Source of the DNA: Pseudomonadota bacterium
GTDB lineage: Bacteria; Pseudomonadota; Alphaproteobacteria; Sphingomonadales; Sphingomonadaceae
Length of the DNA stretch: 64,000 bases
Reading direction: 5' to 3'
Assembly (NCBI GenBank): GCA_021847605.1
Contig: JAJZQN010000003.1
Location: forward strand, 110,890-174,889
Under the pieces are notes generated by a model. That model saw only the letters and a list, made by a program, of their open reading frames with translations. It was not told the DNA's origin and searched no databases. Every line of letters begins with the position of its first letter. The first letter of the stretch is position 1. The position numbers and the translations under genes are program-made. Shown piece by piece: positions 8,169 to 17,205 of the stretch.

Positions 8169-9173
8169 TTATCGCATCAGGCCCATGGCGTCATAGGCTG
8201 CGCGCAGCGTCGGTTCGGCCGCCGCCGCGGCCTTCGCTGCGCCCTTGTCCAGAATCGCGTCCAGCATCGCATCGTCGGTGCGCAACTCGTTGAAGCGCGC
8301 GCGGATCGGACGCATCGTTTCGACCAGCACTTCGCCCAGTGCCGGCTTGAACGCACCAAAGCCCTTGCCGGCAAATTCCGCGCATACCGCATCGATGGTG
8401 CGGCCGGTCAAGGTGGCCAGGATGCCGACCAGATTGCTCGCTTCCGGGCGTCCGACCAGTCCCTCGGCCGTTTCAGGCAGCATTTCCTGATCGCTCTTGG
8501 CCTTCTTCACCTTTGCCATGATGGCGTCGTCATCATCGGTCAGGTTGATACGGCTCATGTCGCTGGGGTCCGACTTCGACATTTTCGCCGTGCCGTCGCG
8601 CAACGACATGATGCGCGCCGATTCCTTGGGAATGATCGGCGCGGGCAGGGTGAACAGGTCGACGCCGAAATCGGTGTTGAACTTGGTCGCGATGTCGCGG
8701 CACAGCTCCAGATGCTGCTTCTGATCCTCGCCCACCGGCACATGGGTCGCCTGATAAAGCAGGATGTCGGCGGCCTGTAGCACCGGATAGACGAACAGCC
8801 CGACCGACGCACCTTCGCGATCCTTGCCGGCCTTGTCCTTGAACTGGGTCATGCGATTGAGCCAGCCGATCCGCGCCGTGCCGTTCAGCAACCAGCACAA
8901 CTCGGCATGGGCCGGCACGCGCGCCTGATTGAACAGCACGCTGCGGTCCGGGTCGATTCCGGCGGCGACCAGAGCGGCGGCCATGTCGCGCACGTTGCGG
9001 ATGCGTTGTTCGCGCCCTTCATGCACGGTGATCGAATGCATGTCGGCGAGGAAGAAGAAGCACTGGCTGTCGCCCTCCATCTCATCCTGCATCTTCACCC
9101 AGTTGCGGATCGCGCCGAGGTAGTTGCCAAGGTGCAGATTGCCGGTCGGCTGGATGCCGGAAAGGACGCGCAT
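8169..9173 (-). CDS. trpS: Tryptophanyl-tRNA synthetase
   Basis: Class I aminoacyl-tRNA synthetase of 334 residues charging tRNA-Trp. The HIGH-type motif is PTGNLHLGNY at residues 8-17 and the KMSKS motif is present as KMSKSDPSD. VPVGEDQKQHLEL is a TrpRS family signature. The start at 9173 (MRVLSGIQPTG) is chosen by homology over upstream in-frame codons to 9203. It lies 16 bases after murJ on the same strand. Confidence 0.97.
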   Translation of the reverse strand: MRVLSGIQPTGNLHLGNYLGAIRNWVKMQDEMEGDSQCFFFLADMHSITVHEGREQRIRNVRDMAAALVAAGIDPDRSVLFNQARVPAHAELCWLLNGTARIGWLNRMTQFKDKAGKDREGASVGLFVYPVLQAADILLYQATHVPVGEDQKQHLELCRDIATKFNTDFGVDLFTLPAPIIPKESARIMSLRDGTAKMSKSDPSDMSRINLTDDDDAIMAKVKKAKSDQEMLPETAEGLVGRPEASNLVGILATLTGRTIDAVCAEFAGKGFGAFKPALGEVLVETMRPIRARFNELRTDDAMLDAILDKGAAKAAAAAEPTLRAAYDAMGLMR

Positions 9174-9189
9174 GGAATTTGATCCGTTC

Positions 9190-10767
9190 TTATGAAGTTG
9201 CACTTTTGCGGCGCATCAGCGCCTTGATGTCGGACAGCCGATAGGCGCCTGTCGCGACACAAGCCAGCCCGTACAGCGCCACGCCCGCGCCGACAAGCAG
9301 GGCGAGTGCCACATAACGTCCGAGCATGGGACCGCTCAGCCAAGGATCGAACAGTCCTTTGCCCGCCCATAGCGCGCCGCCCATCACGATCGCCGCCAGC
9401 GCGAGGCGGGGCAGGCGCCGCCGCAATCCCGCATCCGCGCTGAAATGCCCGCGCGCCACCAGCGTACGATACAGCATCGCGACATTGACCGTGGAGGACA
9501 GGGCGGTGGCCAGCGGCGGCCCGATATGACCCAGCGTCGGGATCATCGCCATATTGCCGACGATGTTGATGACGATGGACAGCATCGCATAGCGCACCGG
9601 CGTCTTCGTATCGCCCCGCGCATAATAGCCCGGCGTCAGCACCTTCACCAACACATAGGATGGCAGGCCGATGGAAAAGGCCGACAGCGCCCATCCGCAT
9701 CGCATCGCGTCGTCGGCGCTGAACCGGCCATATTGAAACAGCCCGCGCACGATCGGCTCCGCCACGGTCAGGAACGCGACCGTCGCCGGCAGCGTCAGGA
9801 ACAGGGCCAGTTCGATGCCCCGATTCTGCGTCTCCATCGCTTCGGCGTCCTGCCCCTTGGACAGCATGCGCGATATGGTGGGCAGCAATATGGTGCCAAG
9901 GCCAATGCCGATCAGGCCCAGCGGCAACTGGTTCAGCCGGTCGGCATAATAGATATAGGTGATGGAACCGGACGCCAGCAGCCATCCCGACAGAGCGGTG
10001 GAGATCAGCAGGTTGATCTGCGACGCGCCGGCACCAGCGGCAGCGGGCAAAATCTTGCGCAGCAACTCGCGCACATCGCCGTCCAGGCGAGGCCGTTGCA
10101 GCTTCATCGACACGCCCGCGCGCCGACACGCCCATATCAGCCATAAAAGTTGCAGCGCGCCGCCAATCGTCACCGACATGGCCTGCACCCGCGCTGTCTC
10201 ATATTCGTCGGCCCCGTGGAACAGCCACAGTCCTGCGATCATGGAGATGTTCAGCAGGATCGGCGCCGCCGCATTGACCCAGAATTTGTCGAGCGAATTG
10301 AGGATGCCGCCGAGCAGCGAAGCGAGCGAAATCAGTGCCAGATAGGGGATGGTGATGCGCGACAGCATGACAGCGAAGGCAAATTGCTCCGCAGTCGGGT
10401 TCTGCCGCGAAAATCCGCCGGACAAGGCCCATGTCAGCGGCCATGCCGCCGCGATCATCGCGGCGGTGAACAGGATCAGCACCGGCAACAACACGGCCAG
10501 CGCCCGCTGCGCAAAATCGTAACCGGCGGGTAATCCGCCGTCGCCCGCCGCTTTCTGGTTGAACAGCGGGATGAAGGCGGCGGAAAAGGCACCCTCTGCG
10601 AACAGCGCGCGAAACATGTTGGGCAGTCGGAACGCGACGCCGTTGAAGGCGTCGGACGCAAAACCCGCACCGACATAGCGCGCCGCCAGAGAGTCGCGCA
10701 CCAGCGCCAATATCCTGCTCGCCAGCGTCAAACCGCCAACGGAACCAAGAGCGCGAACGAGTTTCAT
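9190..10767 (-). CDS. murJ: Lipid II flippase MurJ
   Basis: 525-residue polytopic membrane protein of the MOP superfamily, moving lipid II across the inner membrane for peptidoglycan synthesis. Family markers include the N-terminal GGLTLASRILALVRDSLAARY and the segment AFRLPNMFRALFAEGAFSAAFIPLF. About 14 membrane segments are expected and seen as hydrophobic stretches. The start at 10767 has GAGGGATG upstream; the longer frame to 10845 only translates an intergenic repeat. It is upstream of trpS. Confidence 0.96.
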   Translation of the reverse strand: MKLVRALGSVGGLTLASRILALVRDSLAARYVGAGFASDAFNGVAFRLPNMFRALFAEGAFSAAFIPLFNQKAAGDGGLPAGYDFAQRALAVLLPVLILFTAAMIAAAWPLTWALSGGFSRQNPTAEQFAFAVMLSRITIPYLALISLASLLGGILNSLDKFWVNAAAPILLNISMIAGLWLFHGADEYETARVQAMSVTIGGALQLLWLIWACRRAGVSMKLQRPRLDGDVRELLRKILPAAAGAGASQINLLISTALSGWLLASGSITYIYYADRLNQLPLGLIGIGLGTILLPTISRMLSKGQDAEAMETQNRGIELALFLTLPATVAFLTVAEPIVRGLFQYGRFSADDAMRCGWALSAFSIGLPSYVLVKVLTPGYYARGDTKTPVRYAMLSIVINIVGNMAMIPTLGHIGPPLATALSSTVNVAMLYRTLVARGHFSADAGLRRRLPRLALAAIVMGGALWAGKGLFDPWLSGPMLGRYVALALLVGAGVALYGLACVATGAYRLSDIKALMRRKSATS

Positions 10768-10783
10768 AAGATCATCCCTCGTT

Positions 10784-10810
10784 CCGTTCGCCCTGAGCTT
10801 GTCGAAAGGC
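10784..10810. repeat. REP-like intergenic repeat (CCGTTCGCCCTGAGC type)
   Basis: The segment CCGTTCGCCCTGAGCTTGTC followed by GAAAGGC lies 17 bases before the murJ start. A close relative occurs at 22302-22328 in this window. It matches a repeat family I recognise from many sphingomonad genomes. The murJ frame can be read through it, which makes an artificial N-terminal extension. Confidence 0.7.
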
Positions 10811-10919
10811 TGCTCTGTTTTTGGAAGAGAGCAGCGATTCGACATTTGGGCGAGACTCTCGCCTCGCCCAAGCAGAAATCAGAGGCATCCTGTAGTCAGA
10901 CCCGAAATCAGGCTCGAAA

Positions 10920-11426
10920 TCAGGCGTTGCCGGCCGGCTCACCTGCGGTCGCCTGCATCTGCTCGGCCTGCTGCATGTACAGCGCGCCGAAATCGATCGG
11001 GTCCAGCAGCAGCGGCGGGAAGCCGCCGTCACGAACGGCATCGGCCAGAACACGGCGAGCGAAGGGGAAGACGAGGCGGGGCGCTTCGGCCAGCATGAAC
11101 GGCTGAATCTGTTCCTCGGGCACATTGCGCATGCCGAACAGCGCGGCATAGAGCAGCTCCACGGCAAAGGCGGTGCCCTGCGGTGCGATCGCCTTCACTT
11201 CGATCTTCAGCGCGATTTCCAGCACTTCGTCACCCACGCGCTCGGCGCCGATGTTGAACTGCACGTCGATCTGCGGCTGTTCCTGCCACTGATAGACGGC
11301 CGGGGCGTTCGGATTTTCGAACGACAGGTCCTTCACATATTGGCTGATCAGCGCGATCTGTGGCGTGGTGTCGGCGCCATTGAGCTGGCTGGTGATGAAG
11401 GGGGTGGTTTCGGCTTCGTCGGCCAT
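10920..11426 (-). CDS. secB: Protein-export chaperone SecB
   Basis: 168 residues, the usual length for alphaproteobacterial SecB. It carries the conserved segments ISQYVKDLSFENPNAP, the VYEVEL-type core strand seen as VQFNIGAE, and PRLVFPFARRVLADAVRDGGFPPLLLDPIDF near the C-terminus. SecB holds preproteins unfolded and hands them to SecA. It is transcribed away from the tim44-like gene, with about 230 bases of shared upstream region. Confidence 0.97.
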   Translation of the reverse strand: MADEAETTPFITSQLNGADTTPQIALISQYVKDLSFENPNAPAVYQWQEQPQIDVQFNIGAERVGDEVLEIALKIEVKAIAPQGTAFAVELLYAALFGMRNVPEEQIQPFMLAEAPRLVFPFARRVLADAVRDGGFPPLLLDPIDFGALYMQQAEQMQATAGEPAGNA

Positions 11427-11656
11427 AATCTTTAAATCCTCAAATCCCTGATGTCCCGGCGGTACATATACCCCCGGTCGGCTGACCCGCGCGCTTAGCA
11501 GGGGCGCAAAGGCAGGGCAATCCGCTCTTCATTCACAAAAATGCCCGGAATTTTACCGACAGGCGTCATTTCCGGGGCAAGCCCCTATTTGAAGTTGTGG
11601 GCAAACATGCCTATGTTGGCCGGAACAATGTCTCCACGCAAAGGGTATAGCCTTCC

Positions 11657-12310
11657 GTGTATGTGATCGTCATTCTCGCCATGATCGCCGGTTTTCTGGC
11701 GCTGCGGCTCTATTCCGTGCTGGGCAAACGCACCGGCCATGAACAGGAGCCTGCGCTGCGTCCGGCGGAAGAACGCGCCAAGGTAACGGTGCTTGCGCCG
11801 CGCCCCATGGCGGAAGGCGGCGGCGATTCGGTGCGTCTGGCTGACGGCCTCATCACCCCGACCGCCGAAGCGGGGGTTCGCGCGTTGATCGCTGCCGACC
11901 GCAGCTTCGATGTGCCCCAGTTCGTGGAAGGCGCCAAAAGCGCATATAAGATGGTGCTGGAGGCTTTCTGGCGTGGTGATCGCCAGGAACTCGAATGGCT
12001 CTGCGACGCTGACGTGCTTGCGTCTTTCGAAGAGGCTATCGCGGCTCGCGAAGCCGATGGCCATGTCCTCGACAACCGTCTCGTCCGCATCGACAAGGCG
12101 CAGATCGTCTCCGCTTCGGTCGATGGCCGCATTGCCGAGGTGGCTCTCCGCTTCGAAGCGGACATCAGCGCTGTTACCCGCGATCAGGACGGCAATGTTG
12201 TCGCCGGGTCGCTGACCGATGCGGTCGGTACGCGCGATATCTGGACCTTTACCCGCGACATTCGCAGCGCGGACCCCAACTGGAAGCTCAGCGAAACCGA
12301 CGAAGCATGA
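11657..12310 (+). CDS. Tim44/TimA family adaptor-like protein
   Basis: 217 residues with one N-terminal membrane segment (IVILAMIAGFLALRLYSVLGKRTG) and a Tim44-like C-terminal domain (FVEGAKSAYKMVLEAFWRGDRQELEWL ... WTFTRDIRSADPNWKLSETDEA). The predicted start is GTG at 11657. Mitochondrial Tim44 docks Hsp70 at the import pore; bacterial relatives are membrane-bound and their partner is not established. It overlaps mltA by 4 bases (ATGA), so the two are translationally coupled. Confidence 0.88.
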   Translation: MYVIVILAMIAGFLALRLYSVLGKRTGHEQEPALRPAEERAKVTVLAPRPMAEGGGDSVRLADGLITPTAEAGVRALIAADRSFDVPQFVEGAKSAYKMVLEAFWRGDRQELEWLCDADVLASFEEAIAAREADGHVLDNRLVRIDKAQIVSASVDGRIAEVALRFEADISAVTRDQDGNVVAGSLTDAVGTRDIWTFTRDIRSADPNWKLSETDEA

Positions 12311-13554
12311 TCCGTCGTCAAACGGGGGGCGCGCTCGCAGCAGCGCTGATGCTGTCCGCCTGCGCGGGTGGGGTCATTCCGCCATCGGCCGGCGGCCCTG
12401 CGCCGTCCCGACCGGGCGGCGAAGTTGCAACCCGCCCCGTTCCATCGACGCCGCGTCCGACCCTGCCGGTCGTCACGCCAACCGATCCGGAACTGGCGAC
12501 CGATACCGCAGCCGCGCTGGGCATCACCCGTGGTCCCGATGTCGCCAGCCTGATGCCGCCGGGTGAACGATCGCGTCAGGCGCTGGCCGCTTTCCGCCTG
12601 TCCTGCCCCTCGTTGATGAAGCGCACGGATCAGAGCGGCCTCACCAGCGGCGCAGACTGGAACAATGCTTGCGCCGCCGCATCGAGCTGGCCTGAATCCT
12701 CGGCCAATGAATTTTTCGCCCGCTATTTCGAAGCGGTGCAGGTGGGCGATGGCAAGGCGTTCGTCACCGGCTATTATGAGCCGGAAATCTCCGGTTCGCG
12801 CACCCGTCAATCGGGCTATGACGTCCCCATCTATCGCCGCCCCAATGACCTGATCGACGTCAATCTCGGTGCGTTCAGCGACGCGCTCAAGGGCAAGACG
12901 GTACGGGGCAAGGTGCAGGGCACTAACCTCGTCCCCTATGACGAACGCTCGCAGATTGTGACCGGTTCTCTCGCCGGGCGCGGTCTGGAACTGGCATGGG
13001 CGGCCGACCCGGTCGAATTTTTCTTCCTTCAGGTTCAGGGCAGCGGCCGTCTGAAGCTGCCTGATGGCGGCGTCATGCGGATCGGCTATGATGGTCAGAA
13101 TGGCCGTGACTATACCGGCATCGGCAAGCTGATGAAGGATCGTGGCCTCATTCAGGCCGGGTCGATGCAGGACATCATGCAATATTTGCGCGCTCACCCG
13201 ACCGAGGGTGCGGCGATCATGAATGAAAACAAGAGCTTCGTCTTCTTTCGCGAACTGACCGGCGCCGGGCCGCTGGGCGCGATGGGCGTGCCCGTCACGC
13301 CGGAAGCAACCGTTGCGGCTGATCCCAAATATATTCCCATGGGCGCACCTGTCCTCCTTTCCCTCGACCGCGCCGAACCCAACGGTATCTGGATCGCGCA
13401 GGATACCGGGGGCGCGATCAAGGGTGCGAATCGCTTCGACAGCTTCTGGGGCGCCGGCGATCGGGCACGGGGTGTAGCAGGGGGCATGGCTGCCCGTGGA
13501 AGCGCCCTCATCCTGCTGCCGATCGGATCGAGCGCCCGGCTCGTTCGGCCGTAA
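12307..13554 (+). CDS. mltA: Membrane-bound lytic murein transglycosylase A
   Basis: 415-residue predicted lipoprotein: lipobox LSAC at about residues 17-20 after a short signal, a proline-rich linker, then the MltA barrel (FVTGYYEPEISGSRTR) and C-terminal 3D domain (VLLSLDRAEPNGIWIAQDTGGAIKG with FWGAGDRA). The three conserved aspartates are represented by D-containing DRAEP, QDTGGAI and RFDSFWG. It cleaves peptidoglycan glycan strands with 1,6-anhydro product. It lies in an operon with the Tim44-like gene and smr. Confidence 0.95.
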   Translation: MIRRQTGGALAAALMLSACAGGVIPPSAGGPAPSRPGGEVATRPVPSTPRPTLPVVTPTDPELATDTAAALGITRGPDVASLMPPGERSRQALAAFRLSCPSLMKRTDQSGLTSGADWNNACAAASSWPESSANEFFARYFEAVQVGDGKAFVTGYYEPEISGSRTRQSGYDVPIYRRPNDLIDVNLGAFSDALKGKTVRGKVQGTNLVPYDERSQIVTGSLAGRGLELAWAADPVEFFFLQVQGSGRLKLPDGGVMRIGYDGQNGRDYTGIGKLMKDRGLIQAGSMQDIMQYLRAHPTEGAAIMNENKSFVFFRELTGAGPLGAMGVPVTPEATVAADPKYIPMGAPVLLSLDRAEPNGIWIAQDTGGAIKGANRFDSFWGAGDRARGVAGGMAARGSALILLPIGSSARLVRP

Positions 13555-13564
13555 GCCTTCGGCC

Positions 13565-14101
13565 ATGGTGCGGCGGCCTCTTTCTCCCGATGAGCAGGCG
13601 CTCTGGGAAGCGCTGGCCCGTACGGTTCGGCCGCTCAGGCCCGGCGCTCGACCGCAGCCCATGCCCGTTTCGCCCGTAAAGGCGAAGCCGGTCACGGCCA
13701 CGCCGCCCCCGCCCTTCATGGCTCCCGTGGCGATGCCGGTTCGTACCCCCACGGCCACGCTCGATTCGACCTGGGAAAAACGCATTCGTGGCGGCAATCT
13801 GACGCCCGATTTCAGCATCGATCTCCATGGTCACACGCTTTCCGCCGCGCATGCCCGCCTTAACCAATTGATTTCTGCTGCATGGGCGCAGGGAGCGCGC
13901 ACTTTGCTCGTCGTCACCGGCCGTCCGCCAAAGATACGTGGCATCGGCAATGCGGAAAGCCGGCGCGGCGCAATTCGCGGCGAAATCGGCCATTGGCTGG
14001 AAAGCGGCCCCTATGCCGACCATATCGCCAGCATCCGAGTCGCCCATCCGCGACATGGCGGAGACGGCGCCCTGTACGTCATTTTGCGCCGCAAAAAATA
14101 A
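13565..14101 (+). CDS. Smr domain protein
   Basis: 178 residues. The N-terminal half is proline- and alanine-rich and probably flexible. The C-terminal Smr domain has the DLHGHTL motif (about residue 82) and LLVVTGRPPKIRG, typical of the MutS2-related nuclease fold. Stand-alone Smr proteins bind or nick nucleic acid; the target of this one is unknown. The start at 13565 (MVRRPLSPDEQALW) lies 10 bases after mltA, fitting the operon, while the frame extension to 13496 overlaps mltA and is unlikely. Confidence 0.88.
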   Translation: MVRRPLSPDEQALWEALARTVRPLRPGARPQPMPVSPVKAKPVTATPPPPFMAPVAMPVRTPTATLDSTWEKRIRGGNLTPDFSIDLHGHTLSAAHARLNQLISAAWAQGARTLLVVTGRPPKIRGIGNAESRRGAIRGEIGHWLESGPYADHIASIRVAHPRHGGDGALYVILRRKK

Positions 14102-14200
14102 CTGTTTCTGTCACCGATGCTGAGCCTTTTTTAACCACTGTCCTGCAAAACTTCTTGATCGGGTCTTTCCCGTGGGAGCCACAGCGGGACAGGGAGGCAT

Positions 14201-15889
14201 ATGCAGGGCGTGACATTGAAAAGCCGCGCTGCTGCCTTTGCCTGCGCCGCGGGGGCGCTGGTCTTCATCCTGTCGCTGGTCCTCAGCTACAGCAGCGGGC
14301 CTCAGGATGACCTGCTGACGGTCGGCCGTGCGCTGATTATCGCCATTTTATGCGGCACCATGAGCTGGGCCTCGGCCAGTCGCACCATCGCCACCACTGC
14401 AACGGCCCTCGACGCCGCGACGGAAAGGCTGCTGGCCGCCGCCCATGGCGATCTGCAATCCCAGGTGCCTGTCGACATTGCGCGCGAACTGCCCGACCTG
14501 TCGGTGGCGATGCAAAGCCTGTTCAGTCAGGTCCGCACCAATCTGGATCATGTTCAAACGCTGGCCCTGTTCGATCAGGTGACGGGCCTTGCCAATCGCA
14601 CCAGCTTCTGCCGTCAGGTCGAACGGCATCTGGCCGAGCGGGAGGGGGAGGATATGGCGGCCCTCTTCTTCATCGATCTCGACGGGTTCAAGGCGGTGAA
14701 TGACACGTTGGGCCATGCCGCCGGTGATCAGTTGCTCGCCCGTGTTGCCGGGCGCCTGCGCGAAGTCGTCATGGCGCAGGTCAGCACTGGCGTGGGCGAT
14801 GCGGTGATCGGTCGCCTCGCCGGCGACGAATTCACCATGTTCTTCCCGCATCTTTCGGGTCGCAACGCGGGCGCGCGCATTGCCCGCGCCATTCAGTTCG
14901 CGCTGGGTGAACGCTTCGATCTGGGCAGCCAGCATGTCGATCTGGGCGCGTCGATCGGCATTGCCTGCTACCCCGATCATGGCGACACATTGCCTGCGCT
15001 GCTGCGCGCCGCCGACATCGCCATGTATCATGCCAAGCATCAGGGGCGGGGCAGGGCCGAAATCTACACCGACGAACTGGCGCTGGAAGCGGCGGATCGT
15101 GCGGAGCTGGAACGTGATCTGTTGCTGGGCCTGCAACGCGACGAATTTCTCCTCGAATTTCAGCCGCAGATGGACGTCGCCACCGGGCAGGTCGTCGCTG
15201 CCGAAGCGCTGGTCCGCTGGGAACATCCCGAGCGTGATCTCGTCATGCCCGGCGCGTTCGTCGCCGTGGCGGAGGAGTGTGGCGCCATCGTCGCTCTTGG
15301 CGACTGGGTCATGGGCCGGGTTTGCGAAACCGCCACCCGCTGGGCGATAGCGGGCATCGGGCAGCGCATTGCCGTCAATATTTCGGCCCGCGAACTGGCG
15401 CAGGCGGATTTCTTCCTGCGCCTGCGCCACGCTATCGCGGCGCATGATACGCCGCCCGCCATGCTGGAACTGGAAATCACCGAATCTCTGGCGATGGAGA
15501 TGGAGCCACGGGTTCTGGAGCAACTCGCCGCCCTTCGCCGTGAAGGAGTCCGGGTTGCCATCGACGATTTCGGCACCGGCTATTCCAATCTCTCCCGCCT
15601 TCGTGAACTGCCGGTCGACCGGGTGAAGATCGACCGTTCGCTGGTTCGCGACATCGCCATTTCAGCCGAAGCACGCACCATATGCAGCGCGGTGATCGGC
15701 CTCATTCAGGGGCTGGGCATGGAAGTGGTGGTCGAAGGTATCGAGACGGAGGCGCAGATGGACATGCTGCGCGTCATCGGCTGTACCCAGTTTCAGGGCT
15801 ATCATATCGCCCGTCCCGCTCGTGAGCAGGACTATATCGATCATTATACGCTGCGTCCGGCCCGCGATCTGCCGGGCATGACCGCCTGA
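14201..15889 (+). CDS. GGDEF-EAL cyclic-di-GMP protein
   Basis: 562 residues: two N-terminal membrane segments (about 8-30 and 42-58), a HAMP-like linker, GGDEF domain (about 120-290) and EAL domain (about 305-550). The active-site signature is AGDEF at 207-211 rather than GGDEF, and no RxxD inhibitory site precedes it. The EAL domain looks complete: EALVRW (335-340), EITES, DDFGTGYSNL, KIDRSLV and VVEGIETE. It is therefore most likely a membrane-bound c-di-GMP phosphodiesterase; cyclase activity is possible because some AGDEF proteins are active. A TTAACC motif is at 14131-14136 upstream. It is convergent with dapE, 6 bases apart. Confidence 0.93.
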   Translation: MQGVTLKSRAAAFACAAGALVFILSLVLSYSSGPQDDLLTVGRALIIAILCGTMSWASASRTIATTATALDAATERLLAAAHGDLQSQVPVDIARELPDLSVAMQSLFSQVRTNLDHVQTLALFDQVTGLANRTSFCRQVERHLAEREGEDMAALFFIDLDGFKAVNDTLGHAAGDQLLARVAGRLREVVMAQVSTGVGDAVIGRLAGDEFTMFFPHLSGRNAGARIARAIQFALGERFDLGSQHVDLGASIGIACYPDHGDTLPALLRAADIAMYHAKHQGRGRAEIYTDELALEAADRAELERDLLLGLQRDEFLLEFQPQMDVATGQVVAAEALVRWEHPERDLVMPGAFVAVAEECGAIVALGDWVMGRVCETATRWAIAGIGQRIAVNISARELAQADFFLRLRHAIAAHDTPPAMLELEITESLAMEMEPRVLEQLAALRREGVRVAIDDFGTGYSNLSRLRELPVDRVKIDRSLVRDIAISAEARTICSAVIGLIQGLGMEVVVEGIETEAQMDMLRVIGCTQFQGYHIARPAREQDYIDHYTLRPARDLPGMTA

Positions 15890-15895
15890 ACGATC

Positions 15896-17035
15896 TCAGG
15901 CCGTCAGAGCCCGTTCGACCACCAGCGCATAGATGCGCTGCAAGTCGCGCAAATCCTGCACCGCCACCGCTTCGTCCAGCTTGTGCATGGTCGCATTGTT
16001 CAGGCCGAATTCGACCACCGGGCACAGGCGGGACAGGAATCGGGCGTCCGACGTGCCGCCTGTGGTGGACAATTCCGTTTCCACGCCCGTCACGTCACGG
16101 ATCGCATCGCTGACCAGCCCGCTCAGCGCGCCCGGCTCCGTCAGGAACGGTTCGCCGCTGATCTTCGCCTCGACGGTTCCACCCTCGACGGCCGCGATGG
16201 CGCTGATCCGCTCGATCAGCGATGCGCCGCTATGCCGGTCGTTGAAACGGATGGAAATACGCGCCGTCGCCTGACCCGGAATGACATTATGCGCCGCATT
16301 GCCGACTTCCAGATCGGTGATCTCGATATTGCTGGGCTGGAACCAGTCGGTCCCTTCGTCCAGCACTTCGGCTTCGATGGCGGACAGGATGCGGACTAGC
16401 GGCGAAATCGGATTGTCGGCCAGATGGGGGTAGGCGACATGGCCCTGCACGCCCTTGACCCTGATCCACATATTCACCGACCCGCGGCGGCCGATCTTCA
16501 CCACGTCACCCAGTCGTGCAGAAGAGGTCGGTTCCCCCACTAGGCACAGCTCCGGGCGCAACGCGCGTGCCGCCATCCGCTCCATCAGCGCCAGCGTGCC
16601 GTAAACGGCCGGGCCTTCCTCATCGCCCGTGATGATCAGGCTGATCGTACCGGGCAAATCTTCGGGCAGGTCATGCAGCGCCGCGACGAAGGCGGCAATC
16701 GCCCCCTTCATGTCCACCGCGCCGCGCCCATAGAGCAGGTCGCCGCGAATTTCCGGCGCGAACGGCTCGCTGGTCCATCCCGGTCCCGGCGGCACCACGT
16801 CCAGATGCCCGGCAAAGGCGAAATGCGGTCCCTTGCCGGTGGTGCGCCACGCCAGCAGATTTTCCACCGGCCCGTCCGGCGCCTCGCCGGTCACGAAGCG
16901 CTCGACCGTGAAACCCAGCGGCTCCAGCATCGCCGCCAGTACGGCAAAGACTTCCCCCGTCGCAGGCGTAACGGACGGGCATGCGATGAGCTGGCTGGCG
17001 ATCGTCGCGACGTCATTGGTGCTGGCGTTGTTCAT
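15896..17035 (-). CDS. dapE: Succinyl-diaminopimelate desuccinylase
   Basis: 379-residue M20 metallohydrolase that makes LL-diaminopimelate for lysine and peptidoglycan. Metal-binding motifs are AGHLDVVPPG (about residue 72), GRGAVDMKGAIAAF and TGDEEGPAVYGT. The C-terminal STTGGTSDARFL and GLNNATMHKLDE segments are DapE-specific and distinguish it from ArgE. It is divergent from the S66 peptidase, which acts on the same peptidoglycan peptide. Confidence 0.95.
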   Translation of the reverse strand: MNNASTNDVATIASQLIACPSVTPATGEVFAVLAAMLEPLGFTVERFVTGEAPDGPVENLLAWRTTGKGPHFAFAGHLDVVPPGPGWTSEPFAPEIRGDLLYGRGAVDMKGAIAAFVAALHDLPEDLPGTISLIITGDEEGPAVYGTLALMERMAARALRPELCLVGEPTSSARLGDVVKIGRRGSVNMWIRVKGVQGHVAYPHLADNPISPLVRILSAIEAEVLDEGTDWFQPSNIEITDLEVGNAAHNVIPGQATARISIRFNDRHSGASLIERISAIAAVEGGTVEAKISGEPFLTEPGALSGLVSDAIRDVTGVETELSTTGGTSDARFLSRLCPVVEFGLNNATMHKLDEAVAVQDLRDLQRIYALVVERALTA

Positions 17036-17205
17036 CCCGCCGCGTTAGCGAATGCCAAGCCTTTTGGCCAGCAGCAGGAGAGGGCGCCATGCCCGGAATC
17101 GACCTTGCCCCTATCGCCCGGACCCTCGCGCTATGTGGGGATGCGTGTTTCTGGCATCCGGTCGGGTGGGCTTCATGATCGTAAAGATGGGATGAAATAT
17201 TGACG

